Shown piece by piece: positions 35,187 to 45,200 of a DNA stretch of 64,000 bases. Position 1 is the stretch's first letter; each line of letters begins with the position of its first letter. The DNA comes from Hwangdonia lutea (lineage in GTDB: Bacteria > Bacteroidota > Bacteroidia > Flavobacteriales > Flavobacteriaceae): positions 1,460,501-1,524,500 of the forward strand of contig NZ_CP136521.1 of assembly GCF_032814565.1 (NCBI RefSeq). The letters run 5' to 3'. The translations under genes and the position numbers were made by a program. Under the pieces are notes generated by a model that worked only from the letters and a program-made list of their open reading frames with translations, did no database searches and was not told where the DNA came from.

Positions 35187-36014
35187 ATGCTTAACTTGAA
35201 ACATTTAGCTTCAGCTTTTTGCATGTTTGTTATTTCTCAAACTGCATTTTCTCAATTAGGCTTCTCTCACGAAATAGGCGTTATTGCTGGTCCGGTAGAA
35301 TTTAGATCGGATTTTGGTAGTCGTGATGATATAAAAACAAATTTTGGTAATTCAGGGTTTGGTATTGGCATCATTCATTATATCAATTTTGCGTATCGAG
35401 CCGATTGCGACTGCTATTCAGCCGATACATATTGGAATGATCATTTTAAATTAAGAAACGAAATTTCTTGGAATAAAACCACATTAAATCATCATGGAAA
35501 ATGGGTAAACCCAAACAAAACATCACCAGATGCCAATAGGCTGAGAGCTCATTCGGGTATTGCGCAAAATTTAGATATTGGAACACAGCTTGAGTTTTTC
35601 CCTAAAAGCATTCGTGATTTTCAAGGATTTGCATACAGATTTGCACCTTTTGCCAGTTTAGGTGTTCATTACACATCTTTTAGTCCAAAAGCGAGTACAA
35701 CTTATGGCGACACTACCGACCCCAATTATCGAGGGGTTTTCGATCAGGCAAACATCTATTCGCAATGGTTTAACAACTTTAACCCTGCTGTAGACCCGTA
35801 TCCTATAAATGTTAACGGCGGAAGTACCTGGTCTATAGTGAGTAGTGCGGGAGTTCGTTACAAGTTGGATAAATTATCTGATTTAATGCTGGATTTTAGA
35901 TTTCAATATTATTTTAGTGATTGGGTTGATGGGTTAAACCACAAACTAGAATACAACAAGCATAACGATTGGCTATTGTGGTTTAATATTGGTTATATTT
36001 ATTATTTAGATTAA
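35187..36014 (+). CDS. THC0290_0291 family outer-membrane-type protein
   Basis: 275-residue exported protein of a family found in Flavobacteriaceae, without known function. The signal peptide is MLNLKHLASAFCMFVISQTAFS. After it comes the conserved LGFSHEIGVIAGPVEFRSDF, then DCDCYSADTYWNDHFKLRNE. The rest is short amphipathic strands ending DWLLWFNIGYIYYLD, which suggests a small outer-membrane barrel. The family name is from memory. The gene stands alone and ends at a strong terminator. Confidence 0.8.
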   Translation: MLNLKHLASAFCMFVISQTAFSQLGFSHEIGVIAGPVEFRSDFGSRDDIKTNFGNSGFGIGIIHYINFAYRADCDCYSADTYWNDHFKLRNEISWNKTTLNHHGKWVNPNKTSPDANRLRAHSGIAQNLDIGTQLEFFPKSIRDFQGFAYRFAPFASLGVHYTSFSPKASTTYGDTTDPNYRGVFDQANIYSQWFNNFNPAVDPYPINVNGGSTWSIVSSAGVRYKLDKLSDLMLDFRFQYYFSDWVDGLNHKLEYNKHNDWLLWFNIGYIYYLD

Positions 36015-36037
36015 AAAAGACATTTATACTTACATAA

Positions 36038-36072
36038 AAACCCCATAAATGAAAGTTCATTTATGGGGTTTG
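36038..36072. terminator. Bidirectional terminator between the THC0290-type gene and metB
   Basis: AAACCCCATAAATGAA and TTCATTTATGGGGTTT form a near-perfect long hairpin between two convergent genes, flanked by A and T runs. Confidence 0.85.
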
Positions 36073-36095
36073 TTTTTACTCAGATTCTATTGCGT

Positions 36096-37235
36096 TTATC
36101 CCAACGCTTGTTTTAAATCTGCAATTAAATCATCTATATCTTCTATACCTACACTTAATCGTATTAAAGAATCTACAACACCGGTTTTTTCGCGTTCTTC
36201 TTTTGGTATGCTAGCATGCGTCATACTTGCTGGGTGTCCAGAAAGTGACTCGACGCCTCCTAATGACTCAGCTAAAGTAAATACCTTTAAATTCTCTACT
36301 ATTTTTATGGCTTCATCATAATTATTGCCTTTTGTTGTAAACGAAATCATCCCGCCAAAATCTTTCATTTGTGTTCTGGCGATATGATGATTTGGGTGAT
36401 TCTCAAACCCTGGCCAATACACGTTTTCAACTTTAGGATGATCTGCTAAAAATTCAGCTACAGCTTTGCCGTTTTCGCAATGGCGTTGCATTCTTACATG
36501 CAATGTTTTTATACCTCTTAACAATAAAAAGCTGTCTTGTGGTCCGCAAATAGCGCCACTTGCATTTTGAATAAAATACAGCTTATCCGCCAAATCTTTG
36601 TCTTTTACAACCAAGGCTCCCATAACCACATCGCTATGTCCGCCTAGGTATTTGGTTGCCGAATGCATTACAATGTCTGCTCCCAAATCTAACGGCTGCT
36701 GTAAATAAGGTGTGGCAAAGGTGTTGTCTACCGCCAATAAAATATTGTGTTTTTTGGCTATGGCAGATACGGCTTTGATATCGATAATAGTCATCATTGG
36801 GTTGGTTGGTGTTTCAACCCAAATAAGTTTTGTATTCGTATTAATATACGACTCGATATTCGCGGCATTTTCCATACCTACAAAATGGAATTTAATGCCA
36901 AAATCCTGGAATATTTTAGTAAACAACCTAAACGAACCACCGTACAAATCGTTGGTAGAAACCACTTCGTCCCCGGGTTTTAATAGCTTTATAACAGCAT
37001 CAATAGCTGCTAAACCAGACCCAAATGCAAGTCCGTAATTTCCGTTTTCAATACTTGCAAAAGCATTTTCCAAAGCATTTCTGGTTGGGTTGTGCGATCT
37101 GGAGTATTCGTAACCTTTATGCCCCCCAGGAGTGGTTTGGGCGTAGGTTGTTGTTTGATATATTGGCGGCATTACAGCACCGTAAGCGGGGTCGTGTTCT
37201 TGGCCACCGTGTATTACTTTTGTATTAAATTTCAT
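36096..37235 (-). CDS. metB: Cystathionine gamma-synthase / PLP-dependent trans-sulfuration enzyme
   Basis: PLP enzyme of the Cys/Met metabolism family, 379 residues. Signature parts are PPIYQTTTYAQTTPGGHKGYEYSRSHNPTR in pieces, YGGSFRLF, LIWVETPTNP, and the PLP lysine in HSATKYLGGHSDVVMG (around residue 197). The end, AESLGGVESLSGHPASMTHA, is the family's conserved substrate-site segment. Cystathionine gamma-synthase and gamma-lyase cannot be fully separated by eye; the first is usual for this subgroup. Confidence 0.88.
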   Translation of the reverse strand: MKFNTKVIHGGQEHDPAYGAVMPPIYQTTTYAQTTPGGHKGYEYSRSHNPTRNALENAFASIENGNYGLAFGSGLAAIDAVIKLLKPGDEVVSTNDLYGGSFRLFTKIFQDFGIKFHFVGMENAANIESYINTNTKLIWVETPTNPMMTIIDIKAVSAIAKKHNILLAVDNTFATPYLQQPLDLGADIVMHSATKYLGGHSDVVMGALVVKDKDLADKLYFIQNASGAICGPQDSFLLLRGIKTLHVRMQRHCENGKAVAEFLADHPKVENVYWPGFENHPNHHIARTQMKDFGGMISFTTKGNNYDEAIKIVENLKVFTLAESLGGVESLSGHPASMTHASIPKEEREKTGVVDSLIRLSVGIEDIDDLIADLKQALG

Positions 37236-37341
37236 GATTTGTTGTATTTGTTACAAATGTAAGTTTTAATTCGGTCTAGTAAAAATAATTTAACTCAGGG
37301 AAATTAGTGACGCTTTGCCATAAACCTACCGTACTTTTACT

Positions 37342-37367
37342 TGGATTTCCGCTTTTGCGGGAATGAC
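37342..37367. repeat. Small hairpin repeat (GGATTTCC..GGGAATGACC)
   Basis: TTTCCGCTTTTGCGGGAA forms a hairpin within TTGGATTTCC...GGGAATGACC. It resembles the widespread small REP-like sequences, and a degenerate relative lies at 18687-18712. It sits in the 216-bp gap between the divergent metB and lipoprotein genes. Confidence 0.5.
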
Positions 37368-37451
37368 CATTTCAACTGAAAGTTCAATAATCTATCGAGG
37401 AGTTCTTTTTCATTTCAAATGCAATAATTACCTTTAACACGAGTTTAAATT

Positions 37452-38177
37452 ATGCTTATGTTTAAAAATAAATACCTTTTATTGACCTGTGTTTTTTATA
37501 TGTTTTTCAGCTGTAAAACAGATAAACCAATCAACTTTACAGAAACAAACATTACTTCGGAAAACAATCAGATTGTTGAAATTAACATCCCTTTAGCCAA
37601 TACCGATAATGATGCTGCTAAATCCATAAATGCAGCTACTAAAGACTATGTGATTAAAGCACTGCAAATAGGAGAATCTAACAATACAACTGAAAAATCT
37701 GTTGAAGAAAGCATTGAAGATTTCAACCAAGAGTACACCGATTTTATAAATGACTTTCCGGAAAGCACCCAAAAATGGGAGGCCCAAATTGATGGTGAAG
37801 TTATTTTTAAAGCGCAAGATATAATAAGCATTTCGCTAACGAGTTATACCAATACTGGCGGCGCGCATGGAAACTTAAATATTTCCTTTTTAAATTTTGA
37901 TACTTCTACAGGGAAATTGCTTGATACCAACGCATTATTTACAGACATTGAAGGTTTTAAATCCATGGCCAAAAAGCATTTTGAGGCATCAATAAAAGAC
38001 AAGGATCTGCTATTAGACCCTGAAACTTTTCAGCTTCCTGAAAACATAGGATATAGTGACGACGGTATTATACTACTTTACAACACCTACGAAATCGCAC
38101 CATATTCATCTGGTATTTTAGAATTCAGCATTCCTTTTGAAGATGCCAAACCTTACCTAGTTTTTAACCGCTTTTAA
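37452..38177 (+). CDS. DUF4163/DUF3298-domain lipoprotein
   Basis: 241-residue lipoprotein. The signal MFKNKYLLLTCVFYMFFSC has its lipobox Cys near residue 21. The body matches the DUF4163 (N-terminal, IVEINIPLANTDNDAAKSIN) plus DUF3298 (TNTGGAHGNLNISFLNFDTSTGKLL, then YEIAPYSSGILEFSIPF) architecture seen in RsiV-like and uncharacterised envelope proteins. No sigma factor lies beside it. The 3' end overlaps the convergent DinB gene by 21 bases. Confidence 0.8.
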   Translation: MLMFKNKYLLLTCVFYMFFSCKTDKPINFTETNITSENNQIVEINIPLANTDNDAAKSINAATKDYVIKALQIGESNNTTEKSVEESIEDFNQEYTDFINDFPESTQKWEAQIDGEVIFKAQDIISISLTSYTNTGGAHGNLNISFLNFDTSTGKLLDTNALFTDIEGFKSMAKKHFEASIKDKDLLLDPETFQLPENIGYSDDGIILLYNTYEIAPYSSGILEFSIPFEDAKPYLVFNRF

Positions 38178-38621
38178 AAGTGCCAAAACATAGCCATAGT
38201 GAATGCCTTCGTGGGTGAGAATAAATTGCAAGGCTTCATCAATGTTATTTAATGTATTTCCGGTTGTAGAAACCGTATACGCATTAAAGCTTTTAAAAAC
38301 ACCATTTTTATAATCGGTTTTTGTGTTTTCCAATGTTGAAAGCAACAAGCCTTTTATTTGGTTTACCTCGTCTTGGTTAAGCTCGCCCTCGGGTTTGGTG
38401 CCTTTTCTATATTTGTTAATCATTTCATCTGAAAGTACAGATGGCAAACCCGACAGTTTATACGCCAACAATTGCTCTGAAACCACAATATGGGCAATAT
38501 TCCAAATTATATTATTATTAAAGCCTTTAGGTATTTTATTCAAATCCTTTAAGGAATTATCGTCAATTATTTTTGCTAAAATAGATCGTGTGTTATTTAA
38601 AACTCGGAAGGTAAAATCCAT
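38157..38621 (-). CDS. DinB family four-helix protein
   Basis: 154-residue protein of the DinB/YfiT four-helix-bundle superfamily, often metal-binding thiol-transferase-like. The metal His positions are suggested by NIIWNIAHIVVSEQLLAYKL (first His) and FILTHEGIHYGYVLALLKAV (HxGxHxG-like at the C-terminus). The middle is helical. It converges with the lipoprotein gene, and the two reading frames overlap at their 3' ends. The function in this organism is unknown. Confidence 0.8.
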   Translation of the reverse strand: MDFTFRVLNNTRSILAKIIDDNSLKDLNKIPKGFNNNIIWNIAHIVVSEQLLAYKLSGLPSVLSDEMINKYRKGTKPEGELNQDEVNQIKGLLLSTLENTKTDYKNGVFKSFNAYTVSTTGNTLNNIDEALQFILTHEGIHYGYVLALLKAVKN

Positions 38622-38728
38622 AAGGTTTATTTTTTCGATAAATATAGTATTTCTGCTATAATTGCCTTTATTTGTTATAGAAATTCTTTAGATTTCCTTT
38701 TTCAAGGACGTGATAAAATCAATTCATT

Positions 38729-39079
38729 ATGAAAAAAGTATACTATTTAAAAACCTGCAGCACTTGTATTAGAATTTTAAAAGAGCTGAATTTACCATCA
38801 GATTTTGTTTTACAGGATATTAAAACCGAACCCATAACGGTTAAACAATTAGAGCAAATGAAAGCCCTTTCGGGAAGTTACGAAGCCCTTTTTAGTAAAC
38901 GCGCCAAACTTTACAAGGAAATGGATTTAAAAAACCAAAACCTCACCGAACGCGATTACAAACACTATATATTGGAGCATTACACCTTTTTAAGCAGGCC
39001 CGTAATTATTATTGATGATGCTATTTTTATTGGTAATTCTAAAAAAACAGTTGAAGCGGTTAAGGCGAAGTTGCATTAA
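38729..39079 (+). CDS. ArsC/Spx-family thioredoxin-fold protein
   Basis: 116-residue protein of the ArsC/Spx/MgsR family. The redox motif CSTC is at residues 10-13 (YYLKTCSTCIRILKEL). LSGSYEALFSKRAKLYKEM and FLSRPVIIIDDAIFIGNSKK follow the family pattern, in which the conserved RP loop appears as SRPVII. Whether it reduces arsenate or regulates transcription cannot be told; no ars operon is present. Confidence 0.82.
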   Translation: MKKVYYLKTCSTCIRILKELNLPSDFVLQDIKTEPITVKQLEQMKALSGSYEALFSKRAKLYKEMDLKNQNLTERDYKHYILEHYTFLSRPVIIIDDAIFIGNSKKTVEAVKAKLH

Positions 39080-39250
39080 AAATTGCTATAAAAAATACAG
39101 ATTTACCATATTTAAAGCCTGTGTGTAAAACCAATCGTTTTGCTTTCTAATCAAGGCAACATTTAAATCTTTTGCGTTAAAACATTTGCTCATAATTGCT
39201 TATATTGGGTGTAATCACAAATTAAAGTATAATTAAAAACACAAAACATT

Positions 39251-39583
39251 ATGAGTAATAACGGAAATACAGTATTAGGAATATTAGCAGGAACAGCCGT
39301 AGGCGCCGTATTAGGTATTCTATTTGCACCAGACAAAGGCAGCAATACCAGACAGCGAATAAGCGACGAAGCGCAATTAGCCAAACAAAGATTAGCCGAA
39401 ACAGCAACGGAGCTCAAAGAGCAAGTCGTATCGACAGCGACGACCAAAAAAGCTTCTATCGACGAACAGGTTGATTCTATAATTTCAAATGCGAGCTATA
39501 AGGCCGACGATGTTATTTCATCTTTAGAGCGAAAGTTAAAAGATTTAAAAGCAAAAAATAAAAAGTTTCAAAAAACATCATAA
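39251..39583 (+). CDS. YtxH-domain protein
   Basis: 110 residues; a glycine/alanine-rich hydrophobic stretch (TVLGILAGTAVGAVLGILFAP) followed by DKGSNTRQRISDEA is the YtxH signature. The rest is a charged helix. Proteins of this type are linked to general stress. It starts a tight three-gene operon (gaps of three and two bases) with a holin-family-like protein and a 66-residue protein, an arrangement common in Flavobacteriaceae. Confidence 0.85.
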   Translation: MSNNGNTVLGILAGTAVGAVLGILFAPDKGSNTRQRISDEAQLAKQRLAETATELKEQVVSTATTKKASIDEQVDSIISNASYKADDVISSLERKLKDLKAKNKKFQKTS

Positions 39584-39586
39584 TAC

Positions 39587-39934
39587 ATGAGTTTAAGTGA
39601 ATCAATAGGCAAAACAAATGCAAAAGCCACTGAAATTGGCGAGAAGTACCTAAAGACTTCATTCGATTACTACAAGCTTAAAATATTTCAGCAATTATCC
39701 ATATCCATCAGTATGGTTTTTAAAGCCATAATTATAGGCGGATTGTTGCTTATGGGGCTGTGCTTTTTAGGTATTGCCTTGGCGTTTGCCATAGGTAAAG
39801 CCATGGATAGTTACATGTTGGGCTTTGTAATTGTTGGTGCTGTTTTTATCTTTCTATCGGTTATCGCCTTACTTACAAGAAAGCACATTAATAATATGAC
39901 AGTAAAAGCATTATCAGAAAAATTTTTCGATTAA
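39587..39934 (+). CDS. Phage-holin-family-like (Holin-X) two-helix membrane protein
   Basis: 115 residues with an amphipathic N-terminal helix and two membrane segments (AIIIGGLLLMGLCFLGIALAFAI, YMLGFVIVGAVFIFLSVIALL). It belongs to the Holin-X type commonly paired with YtxH genes. No phage gene is nearby, so it is more likely a stress-membrane protein than a lysis protein. Confidence 0.75.
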   Translation: MSLSESIGKTNAKATEIGEKYLKTSFDYYKLKIFQQLSISISMVFKAIIIGGLLLMGLCFLGIALAFAIGKAMDSYMLGFVIVGAVFIFLSVIALLTRKHINNMTVKALSEKFFD

Positions 39935-39936
39935 AA

Positions 39937-40137
39937 ATGAAAACATATCAAGATATAGAAAGTGTAGAACGCGATTTAAAGATATTAAACTTAGAACGCC
40001 AAATTGCATTTGAAGAGATTAAAGCTTTAAAAGAAGAATATAAGCAGGATTTGAAACCGCTCAATTGGATTCAAAGTGGTCTGAAAATTTTTGGGAAATT
40101 AGGAGGCATGATTTTATTGAAAAAGATTATTAAATAA
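39937..40137 (+). CDS. Small conserved-looking protein in the YtxH operon
   Basis: 66 residues: a charged helix (ESVERDLKILNLERQIAFEE) and a short hydrophobic, basic C-terminus (GLKIFGKLGGMILLKKIIK). No known domain recognised. Its start follows the previous stop by two bases and a terminator follows, so it belongs to the operon and is probably membrane-associated. Confidence 0.7.
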   Translation: MKTYQDIESVERDLKILNLERQIAFEEIKALKEEYKQDLKPLNWIQSGLKIFGKLGGMILLKKIIK

Positions 40138-40175
40138 TTGCCTTTAAGCTGAAAGTAGCTACTTATTGCAAAACG

Positions 40176-40206
40176 AAAAACCATCTAAATTTTAGATGGT
40201 TTTTAT
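40176..40206 (+). terminator. Terminator of the YtxH operon
   Basis: AAAAACCATCTAAA and TTTAGATGGTTTTT form a hairpin with a T run, 39 bases after the last stop codon. Confidence 0.8.
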
Positions 40207-40256
40207 TTTGATTGGTGTCTAAATCTTATCACGACAAACAAGATTTCCATTAAATA

Positions 40257-40295
40257 AAAAACCCCGTCATTTACAATAAATGACGGGGTTTAAAA
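40257..40295 (-). terminator. Terminator of the susCD pair
   Basis: AAACCCCGTCATTTA and its complement TAAATGACGGGGTTT pair around a short loop, 26 bases downstream of the susD stop on the minus strand. Confidence 0.85.
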
Positions 40296-40320
40296 ACTAA
40301 AATTCAAAAAAAAAAACTTA

Positions 40321-42267
40321 TTATTGTGCTGCTGTACCTGCCTCAATTAACCAACCAGGGTTTTGATAGATAACCGAATTGTTGGCGTCTCCACCTTCAC
40401 TAGTAATTAAAAAGTGATTAAAGGCAATAGGGCTTAGGTAATGCGCAGGATTCCAATTATAACCGTTATAGAAATTGTTATTGGCTTGAACAATTTGATA
40501 AGGTCTGATATACATGCTATTTGATTCTGGTGATACATTTGGGCTTGCGTCCGGTTCAGCTCTTAATTGCGAACTGCCATCAGGATTCTCATACCACGCT
40601 TTCATTGGTCCCCAAACTTTAAAGCCTTCTATAACGTAGTTAGACACTTGGTCCAAAGCTCTCCATCGCTTTAAGTCGTCTAAACGCATGCCTTCCGCAA
40701 TAAATTCCGATCGACGCTCTCTTCTGATATTGTAAAGTGTTGGATCTACAAGTTCGCCTTGCGAATATTTAGCCCAATCGTTTTCTTGAGACAAATCGGT
40801 TGCCGCTATGGTTATGTTATAATCTGCAGGAAGTCCAGCTCTGGTTCTTAATTGCCCCCAGTAGCTTGCAGAGTTACCATCTAAACTTCCGTTTTTTACG
40901 TAATCGGCTTCTATATAGTTTAGGTAAGCTTCTGAAGCTCTAAACACAATAGACCCAGTAACGGTAGGATTTGCACCATCTAACATATTGGCATCAGGAT
41001 ATATCCCCTTTCTAACAGAATAGCCTGTTACTGCTCTAATCTCAGAAATTTCTAACAAGCCTGGTACTTCCTCAAAGGTTTCACCATTAATGTAAGTAAT
41101 AACATCACCAGGTTCTTTGGTAAACAGGCGTAATCTGTCATCTCTATCATCTAATACATCAGCAATGTAATCATCACCATTGTAACCCGAGCCACCTGCA
41201 TAAATAGGTAAGCCATTCTTCATTAAATAGCTATCTACATAACCTTTGGTATATCCTGTATTTGCACCATTTTTTAAGTAATGCATGGTGTGGTGAGACA
41301 CTAAGGCTTCATCATAATCTCTCCACAACAACACCTCTGAATAACTAGACATATCTAGGTCTCCAAACATGGCGTAATACGGATTGTTAAACACATCGGT
41401 ACCTTCGGTGTCTCCATTATTTGGTGTTAAATTAACACTGCTGGCAACCACCTCGGCGGCATTCATAGCTTCTGTTAAAAAGAAATCTATCTCACTATCA
41501 ATATTAATGCTAAAGCCAGACAAATAGTCTTTATTTGCTCCAGGCCAACCTGGGCCACCTGGTACATGGGCAGTTCCTTTATGATAGTTTAACCAAGTAC
41601 CTTCGTATAAAGCAACACGAGATTTAAAAAGCTGAGCCACCATAGGGCTTATCCTGTTTTTGTTAGGATCTATATTGGTTAACATATCAATAGCTTTATC
41701 CAAATCGGATAAAATAAAACGGGCTACTTCATTTCTTGGACGCCTTTGTGATGCTATAATCAACTCTTCCTTAACATCTGGCAATAGGTTTTTAATAATT
41801 GGAAAATCGCCAACGCTTTTTAGCTTATTAAAGTACTCATAAGCTCTTAGGAAGTATATCTCGCCAATATAATGCTTAATATAGGTTTCGTTTCCGCTTA
41901 TTTCACCTGCTTCATATCTTGGTATAACAACATCTAAAAAGTAGTTTAAAGTACGGATTCGATCAAAATTCCAAGCGCCTCCATTTGTTCCTACTCTATA
42001 CTGCCCAGGAACCCAAAGGTTACTAGCGCTGGTACTGGCTTGGTTGTCTGTACCGTTATCATAAGTAAAAGTACCTGCATTCCATCCCGCATGCGAAGGG
42101 AATGAGTAATTTGAAATGGCGTATGCTGCTAAATCTGCTTCGGATTTTAAATAAAATTCTGGTGTTACATCAGAAAGAGGTGCTCTCTCTAAGAAGTCTT
42201 CACTACAGGCGGTAAAACCGACCAAAATAAGACCTAAAATAAAAATATGTTTATATGATTTTTTCAT
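40321..42267 (-). CDS. SusD/RagB-family nutrient-binding lipoprotein
   Basis: Surface-exposed glycan- or nutrient-binding lid protein that works with SusC. 648 residues, on the long side for the family. The lipoprotein signal is MKKSYKHIFILGLILVGFTAC, with Cys at residue 21. The typical opening is SEDFLERAPLSDVTPEFYLK, with tetratricopeptide-like helices and RRPRNEVARFILSDLDKAID. The C-terminal conserved part is IRRERRSEFIAEGMRLDDLKRW. It follows susC by ten bases. The ligand cannot be told from sequence, and no glycoside hydrolase is nearby. Confidence 0.93.
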   Translation of the reverse strand: MKKSYKHIFILGLILVGFTACSEDFLERAPLSDVTPEFYLKSEADLAAYAISNYSFPSHAGWNAGTFTYDNGTDNQASTSASNLWVPGQYRVGTNGGAWNFDRIRTLNYFLDVVIPRYEAGEISGNETYIKHYIGEIYFLRAYEYFNKLKSVGDFPIIKNLLPDVKEELIIASQRRPRNEVARFILSDLDKAIDMLTNIDPNKNRISPMVAQLFKSRVALYEGTWLNYHKGTAHVPGGPGWPGANKDYLSGFSINIDSEIDFFLTEAMNAAEVVASSVNLTPNNGDTEGTDVFNNPYYAMFGDLDMSSYSEVLLWRDYDEALVSHHTMHYLKNGANTGYTKGYVDSYLMKNGLPIYAGGSGYNGDDYIADVLDDRDDRLRLFTKEPGDVITYINGETFEEVPGLLEISEIRAVTGYSVRKGIYPDANMLDGANPTVTGSIVFRASEAYLNYIEADYVKNGSLDGNSASYWGQLRTRAGLPADYNITIAATDLSQENDWAKYSQGELVDPTLYNIRRERRSEFIAEGMRLDDLKRWRALDQVSNYVIEGFKVWGPMKAWYENPDGSSQLRAEPDASPNVSPESNSMYIRPYQIVQANNNFYNGYNWNPAHYLSPIAFNHFLITSEGGDANNSVIYQNPGWLIEAGTAAQ

Positions 42268-42277
42268 TTTTTAAAAT

Positions 42278-45200
42278 TTAAAAAGTTAAACTAAGACCAA
42301 CTGAAAACACTTTGGACAGTGGATATATTTTACCATTCCCCCAGGCGCCACCTGTAGTTTCAGGATCAAAAATATCACTCATTTTTGTAAACGTTAGTAA
42401 GTTTTCTCCAGATAAGTACAATCTCATTCTAGAAATGTTTACTTTTTCTGTAACGTCTGCTGGTATGGTGTAACCCAATTGAACATTCTTTAGTCTTAAA
42501 TACGCACCGTTTTGCAACCATCTTGTTTGGGTATGAAAGTTTTTCCATCCCGAATCGAAAAGTGGTCGTGGATAGTAAGCGTCTGTATTTGGACCAAATG
42601 GACTTGTAGTGTCTTCGGGTCTAAAATAATCTAAGTGCTGTGTAAACCCAGCAGATTGCCACATATTTGAATTAGCCCCAGAAAAGTAAGGACCTCCAAC
42701 AGCTACATCACGCTTTCCAACACCTTGGAAAAATGCTCTAAAATCAAATCCTTTATAGTTTGCATCTAAATCGATACTATAGCTATATCTGGCTTGGCTA
42801 TTACCAATAACAGATAAATCGCCATGATCGTCCAGTGTGAAAGACCCATTGTTAATGGCAGGGTCGTCATCTAGGTTTTGGTACATAATATCTCCTGCAG
42901 CCCAGTTAGATCCCATTCTGTCTTGATTATGCGTAGCCAACCAATCGTTCATTTCGGTATCCGACTTTGCAATGCCATGTGTAGTGTATCCCCAAATTTC
43001 ACCAAATTCCCTACCATTGTACCATTGTCCTAAATTACCTGTTTCGTTTGGATAAGAGGTTACAAATTGTCTGGTGTCTGATAAAATAAATTTAGCGCCA
43101 TAAGAAAAATCGTTGAATGTATCTCTCCAACTTAGCTCTAAATCGAATCCTTTTGATTCCATGTCGGTATTGTTAATTCTTGGTGGACTAGCACCCAAAA
43201 CTCCTGGTAATTCTGGTGCGGGCCCAACCATATCAAAAGTGGTTCTGTTATAAATATCTAAACCAACACCCAATCGGCTGTTAAAGGCACGCAGGTCTAA
43301 ACCAACATTCCAAGAGGTCACTCTTTCCCAAGTTAACAATGTGCTCACAAGTCCTGGAGGATATGCTGTGTTTGGTCTTGATCCGTTTACTAACCAACCA
43401 CCATTATTTACACCAATGCCCATACTCGGGTAAAATGGATACCAATTATTGGTGTTTTGATTTCCTAGTTCACCGTAAGATCCTCTTAGTTTTAAAAAGT
43501 TAACATGTTCTGATAACTTACTGTCTTTGTAGAAGTTCTCGTTAGAAATATTCCAACCTGCCGAGAAAGAAGGGAAAAACTGCCATCTTTTATCGTCTAA
43601 GAAACGTGAAGACCCATCATATCTACCATTAACTTCTAATAAATACCTGTCCTTGTATGAGTAATTTAATCGGCCAAAATAACCTTGTATGGCCCAATGT
43701 TGATAAGCACCGTAACCTCTGGTGTCTCCCGTAGCCGTATTGATAGTTGGTAAACTAGGTGTAATTACATCATCTCTATTTACGCCTAGGTTACGTGTTT
43801 TTGTTAATTCTGATTGATAACCAGCCATTACTTTAAACTCATGATCTTCATTTATAGTTAAAGTATAATCTGTGTATACGTTAGGGCTAAAATAGTTAGT
43901 CTTATAGGCGCTCTCGTAAATTCTTGAAGCACCTGGAGACCATAACACATATTGTAATGCAGCAGCATGGGCAACACCATCTTCATCGTACCTATAGATT
44001 GGTAAAAACTCGTTATGGTTAAAAGAATTGCTTATTTTATAATTCAGATTCGCATAGATGTTCCAATTTTCTACTGGTGTAAATTGAACATTTAATTGTT
44101 GAACGAATTCATCATTTTGGTCTTTGTTTCTACCGTTTTCCAAATGTGCAATTTCGTTACCATACACATAGTTTCCATTCGGGTCTTTAAATGGCATTGT
44201 AGGCCATCTTCTTGCGATATTATGGAAAAACAAACCGCTTTGGTAAGACGATCTTTCGTAATCAATTCTTGTTAACCTACTCAAATAGGTTAAATTTATT
44301 TTATCAGATATTTTAGAGGCTATTTTAGAATTTATAGTATACCTATCGTATTGGTCGTTACCAAAATTAAGTAAGCCCTCCTGATCTAAAAAATTGGCAG
44401 AGAAATAGTAATTTACTTTTTCTGTACCTCCGTTTAAACTAAGGTTATGCTCTTGAGAGGCTGCTGAATCTTTATAAAATATATCGAACCAATTGTTATC
44501 TGAAAACCCATTAGGATACATATTCCAATTGTTATTGGAGCTATTCCAATCGGTTTCATAAGGTAAATTTCCTGATCGATAATCTCTAATTTTTTGCAAT
44601 ACCTCCTCAGAAAATTTTGGAGATTGGCCAGCATTAGCGGCTGCCTCATTCCAATAGGTTGCAAAAGATTCTGAATCCAACATGTTTGGTTGTAACAGTG
44701 GACTTGTTAACCTAAAGTTATTGTTATAATTAATAGTAATCTTACCGTCTTTTCCAGATTTAGTGGTAATAAGTATAACCCCAAAAGGTGCTCTAGAACC
44801 ATAAATAGAAGAAGAAGCGGCATCCTTAAGCACAGAGATACTTTCTATATCTTGTGGATTTAAGGTGTTCATATTACCTTCCATACCATCAATTAATATT
44901 AATGGAGCTCCAGAAGAACCAGAACCAATAGTACCAGAACCTCTAATATTAAAGCTAACGGCATTATTAAGCTCACCACCACTATTGTTTACAGAAAAAT
45001 TCATACCTGCTACGGTTCCTTGTAAAGCTGCAGCAACGTTTGTTACCGGTCTGTTTTCTAGAGCATCGCCATCAACCACGGAAACCGATCCGGTTAGGTT
45101 AACTTTTTTCTTTGTACCAAATCCTACGACCACGACTTCATCTAATAAAGCGGCATCCTCTACCAATACTATTGCGATTTTAGAATCGTTTGCCGTTACG

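Noticed and set aside
39587-39934. Holin-family-like gene as a sign of a prophage
   Set aside because: It is in an operon with YtxH and a small membrane protein, with no lysis, structural or integrase gene nearby; such pairs are common chromosomal stress genes.
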